From Brevibacillus brevis (GTDB lineage Bacteria > Bacillota > Bacilli > Brevibacillales > Brevibacillaceae), in assembly GCF_001039275.2 (NCBI RefSeq), contig NZ_CP030117.1, positions 5,931,001 through 5,995,000 on the forward strand: DNA of 64,000 nt. Reading direction: 5' to 3'. Shown one piece after another: positions 49,201-57,017 of this stretch (position 1 is the first letter of the stretch; each line of letters begins with the position of its first letter). Below the pieces are notes generated by a model. It was given only the letters and a program-made list of their open reading frames with translations. It made no database searches and was not told the DNA's origin. A program made the translations under genes and the position numbers.

Positions 49201-49339
49201 TCGTGATCGTCGCCATGTTCACGATAATATCCGGCATCTCTTGCTTAGGCAGTTGAAAAAAGCTGAGGGAGCCTACAAGTACAATCATGCTGAAAAACAG
49301 GAGCGTGATTTTACGCTTTTGTACGATGTACTTGATCAC
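46229..49339 (-). CDS. RND efflux transporter permease (SwrC/AcrB type)
   Basis: The 1036-residue protein has 12 membrane segments and two large outer loops. TM4 carries the proton-relay acidic pair in LGILVDDAVVVNDNIERR. The start GTG overlaps the MFP stop (GTGA) and has GGAGG nine bases upstream. It shares an operon with an MFP lipoprotein and a TetR gene. In B. subtilis SwrC exports surfactin and other amphiphiles; the substrate here may be an amphiphilic peptide, but that is inference. Confidence 0.95.
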   Translation of the reverse strand: MIKYIVQKRKITLLFFSMIVLVGSLSFFQLPKQEMPDIIVNMATITTVYPGASPEKVEQAVTKKLEEKINELQGLNYISSSSSLGVSFIMVEAKSDVDPKQKWDELRKKVKDAEADLPADAKQPIINDDLNRTFVQSFSVTADTREELYSMRTMLKSWKEQLRTIPNVADVLVEGLPEQEVHIEVDTQKLSQYGITWSQVMMAVKKENEKIPLGDLTTEKRTYQLKLAENTDVEELNKVIISRSKEGFPIYLKDIGSVKMTTETVKTTSYFNGKPSITISVNAETGSDVPSLQKRVDEMMVTLDKTLPAGAERHSIYSQNERVDELFSDLTREMMIAIIAVLVVCALGLNLITSLVVAMAIPISLAVGLMFLPSLGISLNMISIVSLIIVLGILVDDAVVVNDNIERRLSVLGEKPMAAAVNGAKEVSISITTATLATIASFAPLMFLSGNVGQFIRPVPVIISMTMLASMIMSLTIIPIFRQWYEQRRKAGVEGYRKPAGLLGKQLLQLTKWYASKFMPKILKRPLLAGMIGVLIGTAAYGLIPLTPVELFPNDDRPQFLIDIRLPVGNSLEETDRVVRGTADWVLKQPGIEAVSAYAGGSAPKMFGGDTAAGSGITVGQLVVRYSEKETHLENMLEPWTEEFKKLYPEASILTKQLEAGPPVGKPVVIRFYGENIETLRSLSAQAKEKVAGLEGTYNVQDDFGVERYTLEFVVNKELMEQKLVNYTDLSTTLRLVSEGITVSEFDTGSDLIDMKLFLQKGEEDPALLFQRLSIANARGELIPLSQLAEVKPTFSTQTIPHRDLSRSVTVTSDLKGRTATEVMAEIKPMLDSMSLPEGYRYEIGGETSEQTDIFIDMGKLSILVVFLILILIAMQFYSLTIPVLVTSTIYLAVSGSLIGLFVTQTPLGFMTMMGIIALAGIVVRNGIVLIEFIEEARHTGMELKQAVISACEARLRPILLTSLTAIAGMMPLAISGDVLFKPLAVTIISGLAFSTLLTLIVVPSFYMVLTQHKIKRLAKKAAKRPDLYGPEADML

Positions 49340-50568
49340 GGTTGTGTACCTCCTGCCGCCTCGATTGGGTCACCGTCAAACAAACGGTCCACCCCTTTGA
49401 CGATCAGTTGGTCTCCTTCTTTTAATCCGTTCTTGATCTCGAGCTTATCACTTACAATCTGCCCGATAACTACGCTTGTTTTGACAGCCTTGCCGCCTGC
49501 ATTGACGAAGACATGCGCGTCATCTTTTCCTCTGCTGATGACTGCTTCTACTGGTACGTAGACACCTTCCTGCCCCGTTACCGTTTTGGTCGCTTTCACC
49601 ACCTGACCAGCAAACCAGTCACGAGCTTGGTTGGCGATTTGGACCTCTACACCAATCGTTCCGGTATTTTGGTTCGTGGCAGGAAATATTTTTGTCACTT
49701 TGCCATCCCGTTTTTGTCCATAAAGGTCAAGGGATACCGTCTCGCCTACTTTCCATGCAGAAATCTCACGGTCAGGAACGGGCAATACGACTTTTAAAGT
49801 GTCGATGTTGCCGACTTGATAGACAGGGGTACCTGAACCGACCAAATTGCCCGCAGACGAGAGCTTGGCGATGATCGTCCCGTTAATCGGCGACCGAAGC
49901 TGCGTTTTGGCCAGTGTATTGGCTGCTACTTCTTTGGCGATAATCGTCTGATTGTACACAGCTTGCGTCAACTGTTTGTCTTCCGCACGAGCCCCTTGAG
50001 TAACCAGTGAATAAGACTGCTGTGCGTTTTGCAAATCCTTTTGCGCAATCGTCAGTCCATTTTGTGCACTTTCATACTCGCTTTTGGAAATGGCGTTTTG
50101 CTGGTAGAGCTTTTCAATCCGGTTGAAATCATCCTGCATTTTTTGCAGTCCTACTGTTGCCTTCTCCACAAGCAAACGCGCCTGCGTGACTTCTTGCTCT
50201 CTCGCGCCATTGTTTACCTTGCTAAGATTTGCCGCACTCTGCTGCACGGCAGCGCTGGACGAAGCAACCTGGAGCGAGTAATCTGTCGCGTTTACACGGG
50301 CAAGCACATCTCCCGTTTTGACCGTGTCTCCTTCTTTTCGGTTCATCTCCACGATACGACCGCCTACTTCAAAAGAGACGAGTGCTTCCTCCAAAGGAGC
50401 CAGCGTACCAGACAACTCTGTGACGGTAACAGCCTGCTCCTTCTTCACTTGTGCTACAGCGACATGCTTCACTTCCTTCTGAGGTGCCGAAGCAGGTTGT
50501 TGCTCGCTGCAAGCCGTCGTAGCCAAAAGTCCGATCATCATTACAGATACAAGCCATCTTCTCTTCAT
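49336..50568 (-). CDS. RND efflux periplasmic-adaptor-like (MFP) lipoprotein
   Basis: The 410-residue HlyD/AcrA family adaptor has a lipoprotein signal (MIGLLATTAC). Two biotinyl-lipoyl-like halves (VSFEVGGRIVEMNRKEGDTVKTGDVLA and the matching second half) flank a coiled-coil of about 110 residues (SSSAAVQQSAANLSKV... to QSYSLVTQGAR). A beta-barrel and membrane-proximal domain follow. It would link the pump to the cell wall side. GGAGG is five bases before ATG. It overlaps the permease gene by four bases. Confidence 0.94.
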   Translation of the reverse strand: MKRRWLVSVMMIGLLATTACSEQQPASAPQKEVKHVAVAQVKKEQAVTVTELSGTLAPLEEALVSFEVGGRIVEMNRKEGDTVKTGDVLARVNATDYSLQVASSSAAVQQSAANLSKVNNGAREQEVTQARLLVEKATVGLQKMQDDFNRIEKLYQQNAISKSEYESAQNGLTIAQKDLQNAQQSYSLVTQGARAEDKQLTQAVYNQTIIAKEVAANTLAKTQLRSPINGTIIAKLSSAGNLVGSGTPVYQVGNIDTLKVVLPVPDREISAWKVGETVSLDLYGQKRDGKVTKIFPATNQNTGTIGVEVQIANQARDWFAGQVVKATKTVTGQEGVYVPVEAVISRGKDDAHVFVNAGGKAVKTSVVIGQIVSDKLEIKNGLKEGDQLIVKGVDRLFDGDPIEAAGGTQP

Positions 50569-50600
50569 GACTTCCTCCGCCCCTATGTAGCTATGCTGTT

Positions 50601-51227
50601 TTATTTGAGTCCTCTGATGCCTTGTAGCAAGATTTCAGAAGCATTTTCAAAAAGCTCTTCTTCTACCATTTCGATATCGAGATTGACCCGATACTTCGCC
50701 ATGAAGGCATAGAAGAAAGTGGAGACGAACATAAGAGCTGCCGTGAACGAATCTGCCTTTGGTAAATGCCCTTGCTCCTGAAATGCCAGGAGCTTGTTGG
50801 ACAATACCTCGACTGCGGTCATCGGCAGGCTACTGAACATCTGCACGACCTCCGGGTGGTTATCCGCTTCAATCATGCAGATCATGAAAATTTCTTTGCG
50901 CTCGACCAATAAGCCGTAATACGTACGTGCGTAGCTGACCAGCATTTCCTTGAGATCAGAAAACTCGCCTTGCAACCCTTGCTCCAACTGCTCTCGGACA
51001 TCCATGATTTCTTTCAGGAGCTCTGTCAAGATGCCTACCTTGTTCTTGAAGTGACGAAATACCGTTACCTCATTCACCCCTGCAAGCTCAGAAATCTTGC
51101 GTGTAGTCGCTCCCTTGTATCCCTTTTGTGCCATTAGCTGACGTGCGGCCGATAAAATTCGCTCACGGGTTTCCTGTTCCTCTTCGCCTCTCCCCCCCAG
51201 CTTTGTTTCTATATCTGGGTGATCCAT
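50601..51227 (-). CDS. TetR/AcrR repressor of the RND operon
   Basis: The 208-residue protein has an HTH at about 20-65 (ILSAARQLMAQKGYKGATTRKISELAGVNEVTVFRHFKNKVGILTELL) and a ligand-binding C-terminal domain. The ATG at 51227 follows GGAGG by six bases; the longer frame to 51269 runs into the promoter region. It is first in the operon and followed by the MFP and RND genes. Two related palindromes lie upstream, one spanning the promoter -35, so it probably represses its own operon. Confidence 0.9.
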   Translation of the reverse strand: MDHPDIETKLGGRGEEEQETRERILSAARQLMAQKGYKGATTRKISELAGVNEVTVFRHFKNKVGILTELLKEIMDVREQLEQGLQGEFSDLKEMLVSYARTYYGLLVERKEIFMICMIEADNHPEVVQMFSSLPMTAVEVLSNKLLAFQEQGHLPKADSFTAALMFVSTFFYAFMAKYRVNLDIEMVEEELFENASEILLQGIRGLK

Positions 51228-51245
51228 AACGCACCTCCGTGCCAA

Positions 51246-51262
51246 GCAAGCAATTACTTGCA
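51246..51262. promoter_or_regulatory. Proximal operator of the RND operon
   Basis: GCAAGCAATTACTTGCA has inverted arms GCAAG/CTTGC and shares the GCAAGTA half-site with the distal palindrome. It is about 20 bases before the TetR start codon. Confidence 0.6.
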
Positions 51263-51280
51263 TTTTCATATTTTTCCAAA

Positions 51281-51325
51281 CCCATTATATAAAGGGACTG
51301 CATGCATGTAAATACTTGCATGCAG
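51281..51325 (-). promoter_or_regulatory. RND operon promoter overlapped by a 28-bp palindrome
   Basis: On the minus strand TTTACA, a 17-bp spacer and TATAAT form a good promoter. The -35 lies inside a palindrome at 51298-51325, whose arms are CTGCATGCA/TGCATGCAG with GTA/TAC inside. Binding there would block RNA polymerase. Confidence 0.75.
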
Positions 51326-51357
51326 TTTGAGATGTTCATTTTTCATTTTTTCAGGGC

Positions 51358-52086
51358 TTAACGCTTTGTCAGAGTCTTAATCTGTGAGCTCGGGTCTTGC
51401 TTACATTCTGTGCTGTATTCGACCAAGTCAATTTCGCAGTCGGGGCCAATCTCGATCTTGTTGCCGCGAACGACCCTGGCCTTTGTGTTTTCCAAATAGA
51501 TTTCGTCACCTTCAATCGTCTCTACGGACAAGGTATTGTTAAGAAAATGCTTCAACAGCTTGCCCAAGGTGCTATTCCCAGTGCGACGCACCTCGATGTG
51601 CTCTCCGCCCATTTCTTTTGCCTCACAACTGCCATGCAGAAGGACCTCGATTCGCCCTGCATTCAGAAGCCCCCCGATACTAAACGCACCGTTTGCCCGG
51701 AACACTTCCGCTTCGCAATCCCCTGCGGTTTTCAATGACCCGAGAACCTTTACGTCCTCGCCTGCCATATTGCCCTGTACTTTGACGTTGCCACCTACTT
51801 TTAGACTCGTAAAATTCAAATCGTCCGCAACATCAAGCTGACCATAGACGGACAACGTTTCCATTTTCACTTTGCCTTTAATCGACGCGTTGCCCTCTAC
51901 TCTTGCCGAAGATCCAGTGAGATCTCCCGAGATACTGACATGTCCCGCACAATGAAGCGACTCGCACTCTACGTTGCCATTGATCTTGCCGTAACCTTGC
52001 ACATCTACTTTGTTGTATACGCCACCCGTAGCATTCACTGCACCATGAAAGATCAAATCTGGCTTGTTATTGTTCTCGTTCTGCAT
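51358..52086 (-). CDS. Bactofilin-like polymer-forming protein
   Basis: The 242-residue protein is made of short repeated beta-strand turns (GNVECESLHCAGHVSISGDLTGSSARVEGNASIKGKVKMETLSVYGQLDVAD...). This is the right-handed beta-helix pattern of bactofilins, which polymerise into cytoskeletal filaments. It resembles B. subtilis YhbE/YhbF (BacE/BacF), needed for flagellar assembly. ATG at 52086 follows GGGGGAG by eight bases. It starts 14 bp after the DUF4004 gene. Only one bactofilin gene is present here, against two in B. subtilis. Confidence 0.85.
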   Translation of the reverse strand: MQNENNNKPDLIFHGAVNATGGVYNKVDVQGYGKINGNVECESLHCAGHVSISGDLTGSSARVEGNASIKGKVKMETLSVYGQLDVADDLNFTSLKVGGNVKVQGNMAGEDVKVLGSLKTAGDCEAEVFRANGAFSIGGLLNAGRIEVLLHGSCEAKEMGGEHIEVRRTGNSTLGKLLKHFLNNTLSVETIEGDEIYLENTKARVVRGNKIEIGPDCEIDLVEYSTECKQDPSSQIKTLTKR

Positions 52087-52100
52087 GATATGGTCTCCCC

Positions 52101-52724
52101 CTACAAATATTTTCCTTTTAATTCCTCGATGCAATTGGCTAGATCGAGTCGCTTCACTACCTTTACACCGCTATCAAAATACAGTTCGGTAGAGCCAGGC
52201 ACCAACACGAACGTAGAAATCCCCATCTTGCGCATAAAGATCAGCTCACAAGGCTTCCCTTCGAATTTGGGATAGTGGCTAGCCAGTACCTGCAGCAATC
52301 CGCCGCCTTCTTCTACACTTAAGTCTCCAGCTGCCAAAAGCTTTTCCAAGACATAGGCGTATAAGGCCTGCTGGAAGGTAAAGGTCCGTAAGCTCCCGAG
52401 AAAAACGTTAAACACTTCTAAAGAAGTAGTCGAAACAATGTTTCGTGCCAATAATTCATCTGCGGTCAATGATGTTCCACTCATACTTGGTGAAAACATG
52501 TCCGCCAATTCATCCAGCGACAGGTCGTCTTTCATGTTCAGAATCTTGTCGATTCGAGCTAAAATCTGTTCACGTGGGAAAAAGGTTTCTTGCCCTGTAA
52601 AAGTCGCTCGGCGAATGAACCACTCCTCTGGAATCAAATTCTTTCGTTTCCATCGGTACAATTGTCCGTACGAAATGCCAGTAAGCTCCAACAGGTCCTT
52701 CTTCGAGATATGATTTGTGTCCAA
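52101..52724 (-). CDS. DUF4004 (YhbD-like) MerR-type HTH protein
   Basis: The 207-residue protein opens with a MerR-like helix-turn-helix (HISKKDLLELTGISYGQLYRWKRKNLIPEEWFIRRATFTGQETFFPRE). The rest is helical, with a C-terminal domain resembling B. subtilis YhbD. The start is a TTG eight bases after a strong GGAGG; longer starts in frame lack a site. It precedes a bactofilin gene as yhbD does in B. subtilis. A palindrome just upstream (52747-52764) could be its own operator. Confidence 0.82.
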   Translation of the reverse strand: MDTNHISKKDLLELTGISYGQLYRWKRKNLIPEEWFIRRATFTGQETFFPREQILARIDKILNMKDDLSLDELADMFSPSMSGTSLTADELLARNIVSTTSLEVFNVFLGSLRTFTFQQALYAYVLEKLLAAGDLSVEEGGGLLQVLASHYPKFEGKPCELIFMRKMGISTFVLVPGSTELYFDSGVKVVKRLDLANCIEELKGKYL

Positions 52725-52746
52725 GGGAAGCACCTCCAAAAACAAT

Positions 52747-52764
52747 GTAACATAACACTGTTAC
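52747..52764. promoter_or_regulatory. Palindrome upstream of the DUF4004 gene
   Basis: GTAACA and TGTTAC are separated by six bases, 23 bases before the TTG start. It is a candidate MerR-type operator. Confidence 0.5.
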
Positions 52765-52863
52765 GTTATTCAACTACAGACTGTTTGACACCTGGATGGC
52801 TGTCACAAAATCCCCTTAGCTGGATCAAATAAGTGATTTGAATACAGAAAGGAAGCATGACAT

Positions 52864-53877
52864 ATGAAAAAACAAACACTTGCGGTGACAAGTATGATTG
52901 CCTTGCTGTTATCCGTTGCATCTCCATTTACAAACACACAAGCGCCAGCATATGCAGCTAGTCAGGCACCAGCAGTAAAGCCAAAAATGAAAACCCTTGC
53001 TCAGTTAAACAAAAATGTCGTAGAAGCGGCGAAACAAGCGATGCAAAATCAGGCTGGCGGCGTGCCGATTGAACTGGACGAGATTATCGGAGAAACGGCA
53101 GATTGCTGGGTGATTGCGGCCAAAAACAACAGAGGTGAGGTGCTCGTTACCAAGCAGGAGGGAAAGGTTGTATCCGTATCCGTGAAATTAAAATGGAGCG
53201 AAGTGGCTGCTGATTTGCAAAATACAGCTACGAGCACGTTGAAAGGAATGGATAATCAGCATGCCTTTACGATTGATTGGGTAGAACGGATCAACTGGGA
53301 AAAACAAAACATTTGGCTGTTCAAAGGGCAACATGCATCGGTCAGCATTGACGCTGCCACCGGGAAGGTCAATTCTGCGAAATTGCATTATACAAACGAG
53401 CAAATAAACCCCAAAGTGACCGATACAGCGCAAAAGGCGCTGAAGTCTCTTTCCAGCGGTAAAGCATCGGCGCTGCTCCCTGAGGTAACACTCGTGAAAG
53501 AATCGAAAGAACGCTTGGATCAAGTATGGGCTTTCATGGATACCGAAGGGAAATACAGTATCGTCATAGGGGCGAAAACAGGGAAAGTGGTGGCAGCTAC
53601 CCTGATCAGCGAGTTCATAAATGAGAACTATACCGCGGACGAAGATATTCCCAAGGTATTTGCCAAACCATTCTTTACAAAAGAAACGGCGATTGCTGCT
53701 GCCAACCCGATGATGAAAAAGGTTTTCAACCTCGATCTGACTGGATACAATGTTTCGTCCAAATATAACGTATATACGTTTACGAAAAAGGGGAAACCGA
53801 CTGTTACGGCATCGATCAACAAAAAAGGAATCTTCTATGATTTCGCCGTTACGCCGGAAAATGGCTTGATTAACTAG
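52864..53877 (+). CDS. Secreted protein of unknown function (PepSY-like repeats)
   Basis: The 337-residue protein has a signal peptide (cleavage after about AYAA, residue 32). The mature part has repeated beta segments ending in phrases such as VSIDAATGKVNSAKL and YSIVIGAKTGKVVAATL, typical of PepSY/YcdB-like domains. Such domains are thought to inhibit or chaperone proteases. No catalytic motif is visible. AAAGGAAG lies upstream of ATG. It stands alone between the DUF4004 gene (divergent) and the pseudouridine synthase gene (convergent). Confidence 0.78.
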   Translation: MKKQTLAVTSMIALLLSVASPFTNTQAPAYAASQAPAVKPKMKTLAQLNKNVVEAAKQAMQNQAGGVPIELDEIIGETADCWVIAAKNNRGEVLVTKQEGKVVSVSVKLKWSEVAADLQNTATSTLKGMDNQHAFTIDWVERINWEKQNIWLFKGQHASVSIDAATGKVNSAKLHYTNEQINPKVTDTAQKALKSLSSGKASALLPEVTLVKESKERLDQVWAFMDTEGKYSIVIGAKTGKVVAATLISEFINENYTADEDIPKVFAKPFFTKETAIAAANPMMKKVFNLDLTGYNVSSKYNVYTFTKKGKPTVTASINKKGIFYDFAVTPENGLIN

Positions 53878-53924
53878 GGAAACTGGACGTTGGCCGGACA
53901 CAATCTCTTACCAAATACACAAAT

Positions 53925-53949
53925 GAAACCACCTATTAAAGGTGGTTTC
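53925..53949. terminator. Hairpin between convergent genes
   Basis: A perfect 10-bp stem GAAACCACCT / AGGTGGTTTC (53925-53934 with 53940-53949). Neither side has a strong T run, so termination may be weak. Confidence 0.5.
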
Positions 53950-53965
53950 AGCTTGTTGCCCGTTC

Positions 53966-54898
53966 TTATGAAAACTCCGCTTGCATCAAGCGTTTCATAT
54001 CAGATGGTATCGGTGCCTCGACTACAATCTCTTTTTCGAGAAGCGGATGCAAAAAGGACAACTTCGAAGCGTGCAAAGCCTGTCGGCGTAACAAGCCTCT
54101 CGCTCCCCCGTACATCGTATCGCCAGCAAGCGGGTGTCCAATATGGGCAAAGTGAACGCGAATCTGATGGGTACGACCCGTTTCCAGCCAGACGCGAGCG
54201 AGCGTCATTCCCTCAGAGGTCTGTTGTACTTCGTAATGCGTGATGGCAGGATCGCCACTCTCCACGACACGGCGCTTCGTCGGATGACGCGCATCTCGGC
54301 CGATTGGCGCATCAATCGTTCCAGCTCCCTCTGACAGCACACCACTGGCAACCGCAAGATACTCGCGATGAATGCCCCCTTCGCGCAGCAGCCTGTCAGC
54401 CAATTGATGACCATAGCTGCTTTTGGCTACGAGAATAGCTCCTGATGTATCTTTATCCAGCCGATGCACAGGATGCACGCTCGTCTGCTCACCCCGTGCC
54501 GTCAGTAAGGCAGCAAGTGCATGTACCAATGTGTCGGTCTCCTGTTTAATCGGGTGCACCATCATGCCTGCCGGTTTGTTGGCAATCAAGAGATGATCGT
54601 CTTCGTACAAAATGTCGATGGAGGGTATTGGTGTGATCGGTCCCGCGGGCTTCGTATCATGCTGGGGCTGCCTAGGCGCTTGCTCTTGTCTCTCGATAAC
54701 ACGAACAGCGATTGTATCTCCTACTTTTACTTGTCTTTGCAGGAAGGGCTGCTTGCGATTGAGCAAAATCCCCTTGCTTCTTGTCAGCCGCTGCATCATC
54801 CGACCCGACACGTTGAGCTTTTGCCGGACGATTTGTTCCACGTTCATTCCCGTGTCTTGTTCACTGACGATGTATTCGATCCAATCTTTGCGGCTCAC
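53966..54898 (-). CDS. RluA-family pseudouridine synthase
   Basis: The 310-residue protein has an N-terminal S4-like region and the RluA catalytic motif HRLDKDTSG (catalytic Asp D148). IGRDARHPTKRRV and TGRTHQIRVHFAHIGHPLAGD follow. It isomerises uridine in rRNA or tRNA; the target cannot be told from sequence. The start is GTG with GAGGG six bases upstream. Confidence 0.93.
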   Translation of the reverse strand: MSRKDWIEYIVSEQDTGMNVEQIVRQKLNVSGRMMQRLTRSKGILLNRKQPFLQRQVKVGDTIAVRVIERQEQAPRQPQHDTKPAGPITPIPSIDILYEDDHLLIANKPAGMMVHPIKQETDTLVHALAALLTARGEQTSVHPVHRLDKDTSGAILVAKSSYGHQLADRLLREGGIHREYLAVASGVLSEGAGTIDAPIGRDARHPTKRRVVESGDPAITHYEVQQTSEGMTLARVWLETGRTHQIRVHFAHIGHPLAGDTMYGGARGLLRRQALHASKLSFLHPLLEKEIVVEAPIPSDMKRLMQAEFS

Positions 54899-55290
54899 GT
54901 CTAATCCCTCTGTTCCATGCTTTTTTCTTATTGTAGCAAAAGGATGCCAGAGATGCTCGTCTCTCCTGCTCTAAAGACGGTTGTCCTCCAACTGTGGTGG
55001 TCGGGGGAAGCCCTGCCACATGTCTTCCAGTCGCCTGTATCCTCTCTTCGTTCGGGCGGTCTCCTTCCAGACATGTGACAGTGCTTGCGTACAGCTTGGG
55101 TTTACTTCGTGCTTTTAGAGCGTTTTGGTTGTTACTCAGGGGGAATTTCAGCTTCATTTATGAAATCCTTCCCCGAAACTTCTACGTTTGAAGCGCTCCC
55201 GCCATTTATTCCGGAGCGAACAGTCAATCCCCCTTTGCGGGGCGTAGACTGGAAATGCGCTTCTTCCCTCACCGATAGCTACGTTAAAAA
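54899..55290. other. Gene-free stretch with an inverted repeat
   Basis: About 390 bases have no frame with both a ribosome site and plausible protein. They contain a 9-bp inverted repeat (CACATGTCT near 55017, AGACATGTG near 55070) flanking a pyrimidine-rich segment, each arm next to TTCCAG. No tRNA or riboswitch signature was found. The promoter of the pseudouridine synthase gene should be in the left end. Confidence 0.5.
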
Positions 55291-55322
55291 ACAAAAAAGC
55301 CACCATGCTAAGCATGATGGCT
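55291..55322 (-). terminator. Terminator after the M29 aminopeptidase gene
   Basis: The stem AGCCACCATGCT / AGCATGATGGCT (55298-55309 with 55311-55322, one mismatch) is followed on the minus strand by TTTTTTG and more T. Confidence 0.85.
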
Positions 55323-55335
55323 CTGTCCTTTCGCT

Positions 55336-56448
55336 TTACCCTTTTAAGTTTTCCGGATTGAGTCCTTGCAACTCTGGCAAAACGAACAAACCGTCTTTGC
55401 GAATCAGCACATCATCAAACCAGATTTCTCCGCCGCCGTACTCGGGACGCTGGATGTTTACCATATCCCAGTGGATTTGACTGCGGTTGCCGTTATCTGC
55501 GTTGTCGTATGCACGGCCTGGTGTGAAGTGGAAGCTGCCTGCAATTTTCTCATCGAACAAGATATCATTCATTGGATGCAAGATGTACGGATGCACACCG
55601 ATTGCGAATTCCCCGATGTAACGCGCTCCTTCGTCTGTATCGAAAATTTGGTTGAGTCTCTCTGTGTTGTTAGAAGTCGCCTCGACGATTTTACCGTCTA
55701 CAAACTTCAGACACACATTTTCGAATTTCGTGCCCATGTAGCTTGTTGCTGCGTTGTACGTAATGGTTCCATTCACGGAGTCACGGACAGGTGCTGTAAA
55801 AATCTCACCATCAGGAATATTGCGCAGGCCAGAGCAAATGACACTCGGAATGCCCTTGATCGAGAATTGAAGATCCGTTCCCGGTCCAACCAGACGCACT
55901 TTGTCGGTGCGGTCCATTAATTGCTGCAAAGGCAAGAAGGCTTCGTGCATCTTTTTATAGTCAACAGAACATACGTCAAAATAAAAGTCTTCAAAAGCCA
56001 CGGTAGACATGTTGGCATTTTGCGCCAAAGCCGTGGTCGGGTAGTTGAGCAGTGTCCATCGTACATTGTTGGTCAGGTAGTCATTCAATTCTTGCATCAC
56101 ACTTTGGTGTGCACGACGACGCTCTACTGGAACATCGGCCATCTCACTGTCGTTGGACGGACCATTGATGACGATATATGTATCCAAATCTTTGTACATT
56201 GGCTCTTCCCATTTCGCCAAATGAGTCGCACGCTCTGCACTTGCACCGAGCATCAGCTCACGTTGGATAGACGGGTCAATAATCCGTACGAACGGATAGG
56301 CTCCCAAGTCGTATGCCTGCCTAACCAATTCCTTCGCCAAATCGTGACCCTCGCCACGAACTTCAATCAGCAAGCTTTCTTTTTCCTTCAGGCGTACAGA
56401 ATGGCTCAGCAAATTTGTAGCCAGCTTGACAATGCGTGCATCCCGCAT
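55336..56448 (-). CDS. M29 family aminopeptidase (AmpS-like)
   Basis: The 370-residue metallo-aminopeptidase of the thermophilic M29 family removes N-terminal residues from peptides in the cytoplasm. Family segments: EVRGEGHDLAKELVRQAYDLGA, VCSGLRNIPDGEIFTAPVRDSVNG (metal-site Glu), GARYIGEFAIGVHP, SFHFTPGRAYDNADNGNRSQIHWDMV (His/Asp ligands) and WFDDVLIRKDGLFVLPEL. GGGGGA is six bases before ATG. It is a single gene with its own terminator. Confidence 0.93.
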   Translation of the reverse strand: MRDARIVKLATNLLSHSVRLKEKESLLIEVRGEGHDLAKELVRQAYDLGAYPFVRIIDPSIQRELMLGASAERATHLAKWEEPMYKDLDTYIVINGPSNDSEMADVPVERRRAHQSVMQELNDYLTNNVRWTLLNYPTTALAQNANMSTVAFEDFYFDVCSVDYKKMHEAFLPLQQLMDRTDKVRLVGPGTDLQFSIKGIPSVICSGLRNIPDGEIFTAPVRDSVNGTITYNAATSYMGTKFENVCLKFVDGKIVEATSNNTERLNQIFDTDEGARYIGEFAIGVHPYILHPMNDILFDEKIAGSFHFTPGRAYDNADNGNRSQIHWDMVNIQRPEYGGGEIWFDDVLIRKDGLFVLPELQGLNPENLKG

Positions 56449-56568
56449 GCGATATCCCCCACATTCCTAACATGATTTGGTTATGTTAAAAAATATTTTA
56501 CCGAATGGAAGCACCTTTTTCAATTCTATATGTTCTTGGTACTATTCGAAAAAAACCAAAAAATTATC

Positions 56569-56598
56569 TTGCATAAATTCGACTCTTTCGAGTATTCT
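56569..56598 (+). promoter_or_regulatory. Possible promoter of the structured RNA
   Basis: TTGCAT (56569-56574), 18-bp spacer, TATTCT (56593-56598). It would start RNA about 30 bases before the closing stem at 56635. Confidence 0.4.
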
Positions 56599-56634
56599 AA
56601 TCAACAAGAGTTTACCTATGTAAAAAATTTGAAA

Positions 56635-56768
56635 GACGGGAGTGCTGAGTTCATGGTGTTTTCTGTAGTTATCTTCGCTTAGGTGGGGCCTCTCTTAAGG
56701 GGCACTGCCTCTTACAACCCTATCAAAAGCTAGAAGCTGCAGGATGCCTGAACCGCTTCCGTCTTTTT
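56635..56768 (+). ncRNA. Candidate structured RNA with long closing stem
   Basis: The 568-base gap before the MFS gene holds no plausible protein. Its first part folds: GACGG-GAGTG-GTTC (56635-56652, with a CTGA bulge) pairs with GAAC-CGCTT-CCGTC (56750-56763), and five T residues follow. Inside is a second hairpin around GGCCTCTCTTAAGGGGC. A promoter-like pair lies upstream. The shape (closing stem, large internal region, T run) recalls 6S-type RNAs, but I cannot match it to a known family. Confidence 0.4.
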
Positions 56769-56903
56769 CCCGATATGAATTGCGGGCCATGTTCTCGGAT
56801 GAACAGTCGGTTTACTGTACCTAAAACCATAGGTAGGTAACCGTCTCTCTTTTGTACTCCGTTGAACTGGTGATTTCCCGCCACCCTTGTATCGTTTGAT
56901 AAA

Positions 56904-56947
56904 GCGCAAGCGGAAGAGCAATGTCTCTACCCCGTTTGCGCTTTTTT
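56904..56947 (+). terminator. Terminator upstream of the MFS gene
   Basis: The stem GCGCAAGCGG / CCGTTTGCGC (56904-56913 with 56932-56941, one G-T pair) is followed by six T residues. It ends whatever is transcribed from the gene-free region, or acts as an attenuator for the MFS gene 71 bases on. Confidence 0.8.
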
Positions 56948-57017
56948 ACGTGGAATTTTTCCAAGAAGAGAATCGAGGTCAAGGCACCTGCCGAAAATGA
57001 ATGGAGGAATTCGTGTC

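Noticed and set aside
56635-56947. Known riboswitch, T-box, 6S, SRP RNA or tmRNA
   Set aside because: None of the conserved cores I know (T-box AGGGTGG-ACCGCG, FMN, SAM, cobalamin, SRP GGAAGG loop, tmRNA ends) is present; left as unassigned.
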